From Pectobacterium cacticida (GTDB lineage: Bacteria; Pseudomonadota; Gammaproteobacteria; Enterobacterales; Enterobacteriaceae): 64,000 bases of DNA. A program made the position numbers and the translations under genes. Numbering within the stretch: the first letter of the stretch is position 1; every line of letters begins with the position of its first letter. Shown piece by piece: positions 1 to 8,816 of this stretch. The notes under the pieces were generated by a model that did no database searches, was not told the DNA's origin, and saw only the letters and a list, made by a program, of their open reading frames with translations. Location: NCBI RefSeq assembly GCF_036885195.1, contig NZ_CP133656.1:1488001-1552000 (forward strand), given 5' to 3'.

Positions 1-265
1 TGAAGCGTAGCAAGCGCTGGGACAGTACAATGAACGTCAGCGGGAAAATGATTAGGAGATAGGCGGCAAAGACGATAAAGCTAAAATGACCTAACCAACT
101 CACCAGTGCGTAAAGTCGACCGAACAAAGAGGAAGGCCAGTCGGCAACAAACAAATAGCGGCTACCCAGCCCTAATGTGAGCAAAATGTTGAATAAAGCG
201 AACCAGTGGCCCCAACTGATCATTTGGGAGACTTTTTCGCGGTAGCGCTGACGGTTGGTTACCAT
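1..265 (-). CDS. yejM: YejM/PbgA inner-membrane sulfatase-like protein, 5' part only
   Basis: Only the first 88 codons are in the window; the gene runs off the left edge. The start is the ATG at 265 (M-V-T-N-R-Q-R-Y-R), as in E. coli YejM. The visible part is the N-terminal membrane domain, with hydrophobic helices and the family-typical stretch SWGHWFALFNILL. In E. coli, YejM (PbgA/LapC) is an essential inner-membrane protein that senses periplasmic LPS and controls LpxC turnover through LapB. The periplasmic sulfatase-like domain lies outside the window. It follows yejL on the same strand with a 14-nt gap, so the two are probably co-transcribed. Confidence 0.93.
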   Translation of the reverse strand, partial: MVTNRQRYREKVSQMISWGHWFALFNILLTLGLGSRYLFVADWPSSLFGRLYALVSWLGHFSFIVFAAYLLIIFPLTFIVLSQRLLRF

Positions 266-279
266 ACGTTGGTCAAAAC

Positions 280-510
280 TTAGTGAGCTTTATCGGTTTT
301 TTTAATCGAAGCCTGCAGAGCCTCAGCGAAAGAGTGCGCCAGAATCTGGCGTTGCGCAGGCGCGATACTGGTATTAATCAGATTCGTCACCATATTACCG
401 AGCACCATCAAAGCAAGGTCGGTAGGCGCATGATGCTTTTCCAGAACGTTGACCATCTCAGAAAGCAGTTGTTCAACATGTTCGTCACTATAACGGGATG
501 ATTGTGGCAT
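280..510 (-). CDS. yejL: YejL, UPF0352 family small protein
   Basis: This 76-residue soluble protein matches E. coli YejL in length and in the conserved SRYSDEHVEQLL start and the LMVLGNMVTNLIN core. The family folds as a small helical dimer of unknown function. It lies immediately upstream of yejM on the same strand and is divergent from yejK, exactly as in E. coli. No signal peptide or membrane segment is visible. The function is not known and I do not propose one. Confidence 0.93.
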   Translation of the reverse strand: MPQSSRYSDEHVEQLLSEMVNVLEKHHAPTDLALMVLGNMVTNLINTSIAPAQRQILAHSFAEALQASIKKTDKAH

Positions 511-716
511 AAAACGGCGTATCTCAAGCTGGTAAAGTCGATTATCTTACCGTATAGGCTTATGCTTTTCTGCACTTTTATAACTATATACCTTTTATTA
601 CTTCCTATACCGTTATCACTACATCAATGAGCGGATATCAGGTGTGGTGGGTTTTATGATTGCGGGCTGTACGTATCAGTGTTTGAATACGCGCCTAGCT
701 AAAAGGAGAGTTTACC

Positions 717-1727
717 ATGAGTCTGGATATCGCCCAGATTGCCTTGCATCAATTGATTAAACGTGACGAACAAACGCTGGAAATGGTGTTGCGCGATTCG
801 CTGCTATCGACCAATGCGGCAGTTGAAGAAATGATGGCAGAATTGCACCGTGTTTATAGCGCTAAGAATAAAGCCTACGGGGTGTTTAACGAACAAAGTG
901 AACTGGCGGATGCGCTGAGAGCCTGTCGTAGAGGGGATGAAGATTTCCTAAGTTTCTCTCGTGCGGCTACCGGACGTCTGCGCGACGAACTGGCGAAATA
1001 TCCGTTCGCGGAAGGCGGCATTGTTTTGTTTTGCCAATACCGTTATCTGGCTGTCGACTATTTATTAATCTCGGTGCTCAATAGTTGCAACAGTATGCGG
1101 GTAAACGAACAGTTAGATATTAGTACCACACATTATTTAGATATTAATCATGCCGACATTGTTGCGCGTATTGATTTGACAGAATGGGAAACGAATCCCG
1201 ATTCGTTGCGCTATCTGACGTTTCTGAAAGGGCGGGTAGGGAGAAAAGTATCTGATTTTTTCATGGATTTTCTGGCTGCCTCTGAAGGCCTGGACACCAA
1301 AGCTCAAAATCGTGGCTTGCTGAAAGCAGTCGACGAATATTGTGACGAGGCGCAATTAGATAAAAATGAACGTCAGAATTATCGTCAACAGGTATATAGC
1401 TACTGTCATGAGCAGTTGCAATCTGGTGAGGAAATTGAGCTAGCGTCATTGTCACAGGAACTACCACCATTGGGTGAGAAAACCTTTCAGCAGTTTTCAG
1501 CCGAACAGGGCTATGAATTGGAAGAACGCTTCCCTGCCGACCGTGGGACGTTGCGCCAGTTGACTAAATATTCTGGCAGCGGCGGTGGAATTAGCCTGAA
1601 CTTTGATGCGTTATTACTTGGCGAGCGGATTTTCTGGGATCCGGCGACGGATACGTTGACAATAAAAGGCACGCCGCCGAACCTACGCGATCAGTTGCAG
1701 CGTCGGATGAACGTGACTAAACCGTAG
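717..1727 (+). CDS. yejK: Nucleoid-associated protein YejK (NdpA)
   Basis: The 336-residue product matches YejK/NdpA in length and sequence (start MSLDIAQIALHQLIKRDEQ). YejK is a nucleoid-associated protein reported to interact with topoisomerase IV and gyrase. A strong ribosome-binding site (AAGGAG, 703-708) precedes the ATG. The gene is divergent from yejL-yejM and convergent with rplY, from which it is separated by a bidirectional terminator. No membrane segment is visible. Confidence 0.95.
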   Translation: MSLDIAQIALHQLIKRDEQTLEMVLRDSLLSTNAAVEEMMAELHRVYSAKNKAYGVFNEQSELADALRACRRGDEDFLSFSRAATGRLRDELAKYPFAEGGIVLFCQYRYLAVDYLLISVLNSCNSMRVNEQLDISTTHYLDINHADIVARIDLTEWETNPDSLRYLTFLKGRVGRKVSDFFMDFLAASEGLDTKAQNRGLLKAVDEYCDEAQLDKNERQNYRQQVYSYCHEQLQSGEEIELASLSQELPPLGEKTFQQFSAEQGYELEERFPADRGTLRQLTKYSGSGGGISLNFDALLLGERIFWDPATDTLTIKGTPPNLRDQLQRRMNVTKP

Positions 1728-1807
1728 AAAAGGGCAATTTTCACAGGCTAAACGGTCACATTACTTACGGTGAGGCCGTTTATAGGTGACAGTGTATTAT
1801 TAAGCCC

Positions 1808-1836
1808 AAAAAAACGCCACATAAGCGGCGTTTTTT
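1808..1836. terminator. Bidirectional terminator between yejK and rplY
   Basis: An A-run, the arm AACGCC, a short loop, the arm GGCGTT and a T-run form a symmetric hairpin. It can end transcription of yejK from the left and of rplY from the right. Confidence 0.85.
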
Positions 1837-1873
1837 CTTTCCAGCGTCCTGGAAATAACAACTTCAGCGCAAA

Positions 1874-2158
1874 CTAAACGCGAATGAAGTCGATGTGGGT
1901 CAGCTTAGGCTTGAAAACGTGGCGTTGTACGGCCTGAACTTTGACGTGAACTTCTTTACCATCGATAGACAGGATCACCGTTTCACCATAGAAGCCTTCT
2001 TTGATTTCCTGGTTTTTAACTGTGTCGTGATCCAACTCGATAGAAAGTGGCGCTTCTGAACCGCCATAAACGATGGCTGGGAATTTACCAGCGGAACGCA
2101 GGCGGCGGCTCGCACCCTTACCCTGATCCTTACGTACTTCTGCTTTGATAGTAATCAT
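1874..2158 (-). CDS. rplY: 50S ribosomal protein L25
   Basis: This 94-residue protein is the short, single-domain L25 typical of enterobacteria, which binds 5S rRNA. The start MITIKAEVRKDQGKGASRRLR and the 5S-binding surface are intact. The longer TL5/CTC form carries an extra C-terminal domain that is absent here. It is a single-gene unit between radD and the terminator shared with yejK. In E. coli L25 represses its own translation, but I cannot confirm a regulatory structure in the leader here. Confidence 0.97.
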   Translation of the reverse strand: MITIKAEVRKDQGKGASRRLRSAGKFPAIVYGGSEAPLSIELDHDTVKNQEIKEGFYGETVILSIDGKEVHVKVQAVQRHVFKPKLTHIDFIRV

Positions 2159-2293
2159 TTTATTCTCTACTTTTAAAAAGTAACCCTGCTACAGGCGACC
2201 CAGCAGCAGGCGGGGTTATTCAGCTTTTACGAACAAAAGCGGGCTGGATTCTAGCGGAATATCGTCTCGCGGGCAAATGAATCTCAGAATGAC

Positions 2294-4054
2294 TTAGCCG
2301 CGGAGTTCATTCGCGCGGCGAAAGCGACCCTGATAATCAAACAGTTTCTCACGTATCTGCCAAAATTTGCCTTTTTTGCGGGCTACCACAAAGTCGGGGG
2401 CACGTAATAAAGCCTGCTGCGCGATAATATCAGTGGCCTGCTGCCAGGTCAGCGGTATTCCCGGTGCCCGTTGGTGCACGCGGAGAAACTGTTGCAGAAA
2501 AACGTGGCGCTGGGCGGATGTGTGTAGGCGAAAACGCTCACTGACCTCTGCGCCGTCCTCGTCGTGATAGGTGATGGTTAGCCATTCGCCCTTCGCATCC
2601 CGCCCTTGTTCAAACGCCATGCCGCTACAGCGTAAAACCAACGCATCTTTCAGCTTCAGCGCGGCTTTTAGCATGTCATCAGGATCGACCAAGACTTCCT
2701 CGCACTGGTGACAGCGTCGGGCTGCGATATCATTTTCTGCGCCGCAGTGTGGGCAGACTTTGAAACGAAACCGGAAGTCACACTGTAGACGCTGCCCGTT
2801 TTCCGTCATTTCCCACCCTTGGCAGCGGCGTCCATAATGTTCTAGGATTTCGCCGTTTGACGCGGTTTTGCCCCAAAATAGGTTGGCAAACCCGCATTGA
2901 GGACAAAAAACTTGTACCGGCTGGCTATCGCCGTGTGGCTTGCTATTGCCGACTTCGGGCGTATAGAGATCGTGCGGGTTGCCTGCGTAATCCAGTATCA
3001 GGCAGTCTGTTTTTTCTGGATACAAGCGAAGACCGCGCCCAACAATTTGCTGATACAGACTGACGGACTCGGTTGGGCGAAGAATGGCGATGAGATCGAC
3101 ATGGGGGGCATCAAAGCCGGTGGTTAGCACGGCGACGTTGACCAGATACCGCAGCGACTGCTGTTTGAAGGCGTTAATCAGCGCATCGCGTTCAATTACA
3201 GGAGTATCGGCACTGACTAGCGCCGCCTGGCCGACAGGGAGCAGGGCGGTAATTTCCTTAGCATGTTCGACGGTTGCGGCAAAAATCATTACGCCGCGCC
3301 GGGTTTGCGCATAGTCGACAATTTGGCTGATAATCTGCGGCGTAATACGCTGTTGACGTTTGAGTTCGTGATTCAGGTCCGCCTCGCTGAAAAGCCCATT
3401 GCTGCGAGCGGCAAGTGTGCTGAAATCATACTGTACCACGGGCATATCAAGCCGATTGGGCGATACCAGAAAACCCTGTTTGATCATATAACGCAGCGGC
3501 AATTCATAGATACAATCGCGGAATAGACAATGCTCATCGCCGCGTACCATACCGTGATAGTGGTACTGATATATCCAACCTTTCCCCAGCCGATAGGGCG
3601 TCGCAGTGAGACCGAGCAGTCGCAACCGAGGGTTGGTTTTTTGCAGGTGGTGGATGATGTGTTGATACTGGCTGTTTTCATCGTCGCTAATACGATGACA
3701 TTCATCAATGATCAGCAGTGAAAAGGCACGATCGAACTGGCTGAGGTTGCGTGCAACGGACTGCACACTGCCGAAAACCACTTTCCCCTGACTCTCTCGC
3801 TGCTGTAATCCTGCGGCGAAGATATCCGCCTCCAGCCCCCAGGCGCAGTATTTTTCGTAGTTTTGCGCAACCAACTCTTTGACGTGGGCCAGCACGAGTA
3901 CACGGCCACGAGCAAGCCGCGCCAATTCGGCGATGATCAGGCTTTTCCCGGCGCCGGTCGGAAGAACAATGACAGCCGGTTGAGTATGGTGACGAAAATA
4001 ATTGAGCGTGGCGGAAACCGCTTCACGCTGGTATGGGCGGAGCGTGAATGCCAT
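2294..4054 (-). CDS. radD: RadD, SF2 helicase-like DNA repair ATPase
   Basis: The 586 residues match E. coli RadD (YejH) in length. Visible SF2 motifs are Walker A PTGAGKS (32-38), DECH (117-120), TAT (150-152) and QIVGR (336-340). A C-terminal zinc-binding region follows, with Cys at 384, 387, 411, 425, 434, 437, 448 and 451. In E. coli, RadD takes part in double-strand break repair, stimulates RecA-mediated strand exchange and binds SSB. The yecH-like gene ends 3 nt upstream, so the two are probably co-transcribed. The gene is intact. Confidence 0.95.
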   Translation of the reverse strand: MAFTLRPYQREAVSATLNYFRHHTQPAVIVLPTGAGKSLIIAELARLARGRVLVLAHVKELVAQNYEKYCAWGLEADIFAAGLQQRESQGKVVFGSVQSVARNLSQFDRAFSLLIIDECHRISDDENSQYQHIIHHLQKTNPRLRLLGLTATPYRLGKGWIYQYHYHGMVRGDEHCLFRDCIYELPLRYMIKQGFLVSPNRLDMPVVQYDFSTLAARSNGLFSEADLNHELKRQQRITPQIISQIVDYAQTRRGVMIFAATVEHAKEITALLPVGQAALVSADTPVIERDALINAFKQQSLRYLVNVAVLTTGFDAPHVDLIAILRPTESVSLYQQIVGRGLRLYPEKTDCLILDYAGNPHDLYTPEVGNSKPHGDSQPVQVFCPQCGFANLFWGKTASNGEILEHYGRRCQGWEMTENGQRLQCDFRFRFKVCPHCGAENDIAARRCHQCEEVLVDPDDMLKAALKLKDALVLRCSGMAFEQGRDAKGEWLTITYHDEDGAEVSERFRLHTSAQRHVFLQQFLRVHQRAPGIPLTWQQATDIIAQQALLRAPDFVVARKKGKFWQIREKLFDYQGRFRRANELRG

Positions 4055-4057
4055 TCG

Positions 4058-4297
4058 CTAGTGACGGCAGATTTTACTGGCACTTGTGGTAAAGCCCGAC
4101 TCATGCGGGATAAATTTTCCACGTTCCGAAAGGAACTGCACTAACGTCGTGGCCGTCATATTGTCGGCAGAGCAGGTATGAAAACGCGCATTTTGACCGA
4201 AACGGGCTTCTATCGTGCTAATCAGTTGTTCAGTGGTAAACGACTCGCCTGAGCTGAGCATCATTTGCAGTACTTCATGACCGTGAATAGATGACAT
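4058..4297 (-). CDS. yecH: YecH family metal-binding protein
   Basis: The longest frame starts at 4438, but the conserved family start is MSSIHGHEVL at 4297, preceded by a GGGGGT ribosome-binding site, giving 79 residues as in E. coli YecH. Conserved His and Cys residues (IHGHEVL, RFHTCSADNM, C-terminal SKICRH) support the family's annotation as metal-binding; its cellular role is unknown. In E. coli yecH lies elsewhere on the chromosome, whereas here it is fused transcriptionally (3-nt gap) to radD. Whether the pairing is functional is unknown. Confidence 0.85.
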   Translation of the reverse strand: MSSIHGHEVLQMMLSSGESFTTEQLISTIEARFGQNARFHTCSADNMTATTLVQFLSERGKFIPHESGFTTSASKICRH

Positions 4298-4506
4298 GTG
4301 ATTACCCCCAAAAGATAAATCAGCACCTATTATGCCCGCCGATATCCTAGAGAGCGAGTAGTTTGCCGCATGCATCCAATCTGCCGAGTGCCGATTAAAA
4401 AGGGCGAACGATACAATGGGAATTGCAGGACGAGCCAATAAAGCCTCGGTATACTACGATCCTATGATTTGAAACAGGTAGTTTTTGAAACAGGTAATGA
4501 GTGTTA

Positions 4507-5202
4507 ATGCGATTGGATAAATTTCTTTCCCAGCATTTGGGGATCAGCCGTTCGCTGGTGGCGCGTGAACTGCGTGCGCAGCGTGTTACGGTGGATGGCG
4601 ATGTAGTAAAGAGCGGTGCATTTAAGTTATCTCCTGAGCATCAGGTTGAATTTGATGGCAACCCGCTGGAGCAATTGAATGGGCCGCGCTATTTCATGCT
4701 GAATAAGCCGCAAGGTTATGTCTGTTCAACTGACGATCCCGACCACCCCACGATTTTGTATTTTATGGATGTCCCTGTCGCGCATAAACTGCACGCGGCG
4801 GGGCGTCTGGATATCGATACCACAGGGCTGGTGTTGCTCACTGACGACGGGCAATGGTCGCATCGAATTACTTCGCCTAAACACGAATGTGAAAAAACGT
4901 ATCTGGTGACGCTAGAACAACCTCTGGCAGAGGATACCGCCGCGCGGTTTTCGGCGGGCGTGCAACTGCATAATGAGAAAGATCTTACCAAACCGGCAAC
5001 GCTTGAGCAGGTTTCTGAACATGTGGTCCGGCTGACGATCGGTGAAGGGCGCTATCATCAGGTGAAAAGGATGTTTGCCGCGGTAGGGAATCGGGTCGTG
5101 GCGCTGCACCGTGAGCGCATAGGCGATATTTATCTGGATAGTCAACTGGAGCCGGGAGCATACCGGGCGTTACGTGATGAAGAGATTGCCAGCGTAAAAT
5201 AA
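4507..5202 (+). CDS. rsuA: 16S rRNA pseudouridine(516) synthase RsuA
   Basis: RsuA converts U516 of 16S rRNA to pseudouridine during small-subunit assembly. An N-terminal S4 RNA-binding domain (about 1-60) is followed by the synthase domain, with catalytic Asp102 in GRLDIDTTGL. I chose the ATG at 4507 (231 aa, MRLDKF) because it matches the family. An in-frame GTG two codons earlier (4501) would add only two residues. bcr follows 40 nt downstream in the same direction, as in E. coli. Confidence 0.95.
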   Translation: MRLDKFLSQHLGISRSLVARELRAQRVTVDGDVVKSGAFKLSPEHQVEFDGNPLEQLNGPRYFMLNKPQGYVCSTDDPDHPTILYFMDVPVAHKLHAAGRLDIDTTGLVLLTDDGQWSHRITSPKHECEKTYLVTLEQPLAEDTAARFSAGVQLHNEKDLTKPATLEQVSEHVVRLTIGEGRYHQVKRMFAAVGNRVVALHRERIGDIYLDSQLEPGAYRALRDEEIASVK

Positions 5203-5242
5203 GGCGACTCACCATTCCCCTCTTTCTTCTCTGGAGTTATTA

Positions 5243-6433
5243 GTGCGATTACGCCGTTCTTCTCATCTTGGCCTGATCTTTATCCTTGGCCTGATTTCGA
5301 TGCTAATGCCGCTGGCCATCGATATGTATTTGCCTGCCTTACCGACTATTGCTAACGAGTTTGGCGTGGGAAGTGGGCAAGTTCAAATGACGCTCAGTAC
5401 CTATGTACTGGGTTTTGCGCTAGGTCAGATGTTTTATGGGCCGATGGCGGATAGCCTGGGGCGTAAGCCGGTAATTCTTGGCGGCACATTGGTTTTTGCG
5501 TTCGCTGGTGCTGCCTGTGCGCTGGCACAAACGATAGAACACCTGATTTATATGCGTTTCTTACATGGCATTTCTGCCGCAGCAGCGTCGGTGGTAATTA
5601 ACGCATTGATGCGCGATATGTTTTCACGGGATGATTTTTCTCGCATGATGTCGTTTGTTGTGTTGGTAATGACCATTGCGCCGTTGATAGCGCCCATTGT
5701 CGGCGGCTGGTTGCTGTTGTTGTTTAGCTGGCATGCCATTTTCTGGACCATTTCCGGGGCGGCGTTTCTGACATCTGCGTTGATTTTCTTTTTTATTAAG
5801 GAAACCTTACCGCCCGCGAAGCGGCAAGCGTTCCATTTACGTACGACCATAGGTAATTTTGCCATTTTATTCCGCCATAAACGGGTATTTAGCTATATGG
5901 TGGCCAGTGGACTATCGTTTTGCGGTATGTTTTCTTTCCTGAGTGCCGGACCATTTGTCTATATTGATCTCTATGGCGTGTCCCCCCAGCATTTTGGCTA
6001 CTACTTTGCTTTGAACATCGTCTTCCTATTTATAATGACGCTATTTAACAGCCGTAATGTACGCCGGTTAGGTGCTATGTCGATGTTTCGAACGGGATTA
6101 ATCATTCAGTGTGTGATGGGAATATGGCTGATTATTGTCTGTTTGTTCGATCTCGGCTTCTTGCCATTAGTGTTTGGCGTGGCGCTGTTTGTCGGTTGTA
6201 TAGCCATGGTGGCGTCGAACGCGATGGCAGTGATTCTTGACGGTTTTCCGCATATGGCCGGCACGGCTTCGTCGCTCGCGGGCACATTACGCTTTGGCCT
6301 TGGCGCTGTCGTAGGTCTTATCCTCTCACTGGCTTCTTTTAATAGTGCCTGGCCGATGGTAATTTCAATGGCTGCCTGCTCGATGGGGGCCATCCTATTG
6401 TATTTATTCGCACATCGTAGCAACGCATCCTGA
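5243..6433 (+). CDS. bcr: Bcr/CflA family multidrug efflux MFS transporter
   Basis: This 396-residue, 12-helix major-facilitator protein matches E. coli Bcr (bicyclomycin and sulfonamide resistance, dipeptide export). The N-terminal MPLAIDMYLPALP motif and the loop DSLGRKPVIL are typical of the drug:H+ antiporter-1 family. The start is GTG at 5243, supported by a CTGGAG ribosome-binding site. It lies directly after rsuA, as in E. coli. Substrate range cannot be read from the sequence. Confidence 0.92.
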   Translation: MRLRRSSHLGLIFILGLISMLMPLAIDMYLPALPTIANEFGVGSGQVQMTLSTYVLGFALGQMFYGPMADSLGRKPVILGGTLVFAFAGAACALAQTIEHLIYMRFLHGISAAAASVVINALMRDMFSRDDFSRMMSFVVLVMTIAPLIAPIVGGWLLLLFSWHAIFWTISGAAFLTSALIFFFIKETLPPAKRQAFHLRTTIGNFAILFRHKRVFSYMVASGLSFCGMFSFLSAGPFVYIDLYGVSPQHFGYYFALNIVFLFIMTLFNSRNVRRLGAMSMFRTGLIIQCVMGIWLIIVCLFDLGFLPLVFGVALFVGCIAMVASNAMAVILDGFPHMAGTASSLAGTLRFGLGAVVGLILSLASFNSAWPMVISMAACSMGAILLYLFAHRSNAS

Positions 6434-6450
6434 TTTTTATCTCCTTATCA

Positions 6451-6475
6451 GATGCAGGTGGGGCATACCTGCATC
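6451..6475 (+). terminator. Hairpin after bcr
   Basis: A perfect 9-bp stem (GATGCAGGT / ACCTGCATC) lies 18 nt after the bcr stop. The T-tract is poor, so termination may be inefficient or may need Rho. Confidence 0.5.
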
Positions 6476-6642
6476 TATCCCGCCTTTCTCTTATCCCGTA
6501 TTTTCCTTTTCATTGCGCCAATCGAATCCCATTTTTGTTTTGTGAATGTAAAATATTTAATGCATAAGTGAAAAAATGGAATTAAAAGAGTTGAGATTTT
6601 AAAGGGAAAAGGTTACATATAACCGGAAAAGAGGATTGAATC

Positions 6643-6741
6643 GTGATCCGTTTGGCATTAATACCACTTGCAATCGGGATATTTATCGAGTACTTCGGTC
6701 TGAAATGCAGGGTTTGTTGTTTTTTTGTTCACAAAAGGTAG
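6643..6741 (+). CDS. Candidate 32-aa small membrane protein
   Basis: In the 381-bp gap between bcr and yejG there is a GTG-started frame of 32 codons with GAGGA at 6631-6635, 7 nt before the start. The product opens with a hydrophobic helix (IRLALIPLAIGIFIEYFGL) and ends in a Cys- and Lys/Arg-containing tail. I do not recognise the family. The support is the ribosome-binding site and the hydrophobicity only; a chance frame remains possible. The rest of this gap is AT-rich with no other coding signal. Confidence 0.35.
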   Translation: MIRLALIPLAIGIFIEYFGLKCRVCCFFVHKR

Positions 6742-6815
6742 CGGTAAAGGGTATATACACGCTACTATGATAAATATGTTATTATTTTGTGAATAATTAC
6801 CAGAGGATAACAGTT

Positions 6816-7160
6816 GTGAACAGTTTTCAACTTTCGGTAGTACATCGTTTGCCGCAAAGTTATCGCTGGTTATCGGGTTTTACAGGCATCAACGTTGAAC
6901 CGATTCCGCTGAGCGGCAGAGAAGAAGATAATAATCTGATTGGGCTTAAGCTATTGAGTCATGACGGCAATATGGCATGGGATATTATGCGCCAATTGCA
7001 TCAATCCTTGTCTGAAATACAGGTCGAATGCGCTGTGCTTGAGTGGGAAGGTGAACCCTGCCTGTTTTTACATCGTAATGATGAAAGTGCGGCAATGTGC
7101 CGCCTGAAGAATGTCGGTGTCGCTATCGCTGAATCGGTGTCGGCACAGTACCCTCTTTAA
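6816..7160 (+). CDS. yejG: YejG family protein
   Basis: The longest frame begins at 6789, but the GTG at 6816 (NSFQLSVVHRLPQSYRW) gives 114 residues, the length of E. coli YejG, and has AGAGGA about 10 nt upstream. Conserved blocks include VEPIP, LKLLS.DG and CRLKN.GVAIAE. The protein is soluble and its function is unknown. The gene is convergent with yejF, as in E. coli. Confidence 0.88.
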   Translation: MNSFQLSVVHRLPQSYRWLSGFTGINVEPIPLSGREEDNNLIGLKLLSHDGNMAWDIMRQLHQSLSEIQVECAVLEWEGEPCLFLHRNDESAAMCRLKNVGVAIAESVSAQYPL

Positions 7161-7198
7161 ACCGCAGCATTAATGAATTCGCGCTGCGGTATCCCTTT

Positions 7199-8815
7199 TT
7201 ATGTCAATGATGTCTCCGCTAGACAAGAGGAAAACTGTAACAGTTCACGCGTGTAAGGTTCGACAGGATGCGTGAATACCTGTTTACATAACCCTTGTTC
7301 AACAACGTTGCCTTGTCGTAATACCATGACCTGATGGCACAGTGACCGAACAATCTGCAAATCATGACTGATAAATAAATAGGCAATTCTGTGCTTTTCC
7401 TGCAATGATTTCAGGAGCGCCAAAATTTGCGCCTGTACTGTTCTGTCCAAAGACGACGTTGGTTCATCGAGGATCAACAGTTCAGGTTGCAGTATTATGG
7501 CTCGCGCGATAGCGATGCGTTGACGTTGACCGCCGGAGAATTCGGATGGATAGCGGAAGCGAGTGGCGGGGTCCAATCCAACTTCCTGCATTGCTTCAAT
7601 CACCCGCTGGTCACGTGCTGTTTGACTCAATCTATGGTGGACGGTCAGCCCCTCGGCAATAATTTGCTCTACATTGAGCCGCGGGTTCAACGCAGCGTTA
7701 GGATCCTGAAACACCACCTGAATCCGACGGCGGAAGGGCAGCATTTGCTTACGCGTGAGCCCCTGCAAAGGGTTGCCATCAAACCAGATCTCACCGCGTG
7801 ATTGGATAAGGCGTAAGAGCGCTAGCCCAGTGGTACTTTTTCCAGAACCGGACTCACCCACCAGACCGATGCTCTCACCGCGTCGTAACGTGAAACTGAT
7901 ATTATTAACAACCTGCTTTTCATCGACGGTGCGACGCAAAATCCCGCGTTTGATAGGAAACGAGACATGCAGATTTTCCACTCGCAAGAGCGGTTCGTCG
8001 TTATCCGCTAGCGGTAACGGTTCTCCGGCGGGTTCGGCATTCAGCAATTGGCGCGTATAAGGGTGCTGAGGGGCGCTAAAAAGCCGCTGACAGCGATTTT
8101 GTTCTACCGCTTGACCCGCTTTCATGACCAACACGTTATCCGCCAGCTGACGGACAATATTCAGGTCGTGAGTGATAAAGAGCAGACTCATCCCCATTTC
8201 CTGCTTCAGCTCGTTCAGCAAATTCAAGATCTGTGCCTGAACCGTCACGTCCAACGCCGTGGTGGGCTCATCGGCAATCAGTAAATCGGGCCGGGTCAGC
8301 AGTGCCATCGCGATCATAACGCGCTGGCGCTCTCCACCGGAAAGCTGATGTGGGAAGTCATGCAGGCGGTTCTTCGCCTGCCGGATACCGACACGATCCA
8401 GACAGGCGATCACATCACCACGCGCTGCCTCGGTACGCATGCCGCGATGGAGCGAAAGCACTTCGATGAGCTGCTTCTCAATGGTATGCAAAGGGTTGAG
8501 CGACACCATCGGTTCCTGAAAGATCATGGCGATCCGATTCCCTCGCACCTGGCGTAGCGTTTTTTCATCGGCATGCAATAGCGATTGCCCCGCAAAGCGG
8601 ATATCTCCCTGTGGATACACTACCGGCGGCGACGGGAGTAAACGCAAAATCGACAGAGCGGTGACGCTTTTGCCCGAACCCGATTCGCCGACTATCGCCA
8701 AGGTCTCGCCAGCGTTTACCGCCAGTGAAAGCCCATTGACAACGCGCTGTTCCTGGTCGCCTTTGCGGAAGGCAATGCTAAGATTATCTATCTGCAATAA
8801 TGGTGAACTGGACAT
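7199..8815 (-). CDS. yejF: YejF, peptide ABC transporter duplicated ATPase
   Basis: This is the ATPase of the YejABEF oligopeptide importer, which also carries microcin C into E. coli. It contains two complete ABC cassettes, each with Walker A GESGSGKS, signatures LSGGERQR and FSGGQRQR, and Walker B LLIADEP and LLILDEP. The longest frame starts at 8899, inside yejE. I chose the ATG at 8815 (MSSSPLLQIDNLSIAF, 538 aa), which begins 1 nt after the yejE stop. It is the last gene of yejABEF. Confidence 0.95.
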   Translation of the reverse strand: MSSSPLLQIDNLSIAFRKGDQEQRVVNGLSLAVNAGETLAIVGESGSGKSVTALSILRLLPSPPVVYPQGDIRFAGQSLLHADEKTLRQVRGNRIAMIFQEPMVSLNPLHTIEKQLIEVLSLHRGMRTEAARGDVIACLDRVGIRQAKNRLHDFPHQLSGGERQRVMIAMALLTRPDLLIADEPTTALDVTVQAQILNLLNELKQEMGMSLLFITHDLNIVRQLADNVLVMKAGQAVEQNRCQRLFSAPQHPYTRQLLNAEPAGEPLPLADNDEPLLRVENLHVSFPIKRGILRRTVDEKQVVNNISFTLRRGESIGLVGESGSGKSTTGLALLRLIQSRGEIWFDGNPLQGLTRKQMLPFRRRIQVVFQDPNAALNPRLNVEQIIAEGLTVHHRLSQTARDQRVIEAMQEVGLDPATRFRYPSEFSGGQRQRIAIARAIILQPELLILDEPTSSLDRTVQAQILALLKSLQEKHRIAYLFISHDLQIVRSLCHQVMVLRQGNVVEQGLCKQVFTHPVEPYTRELLQFSSCLAETSLT

Positions 8816-8816
8816 A

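Noticed and set aside
2367..3721. Several plus-strand frames of 60-90 codons inside radD
   Set aside because: They are antisense shadows of a complete, motif-bearing helicase gene, and have no ribosome-binding sites or family resemblance.
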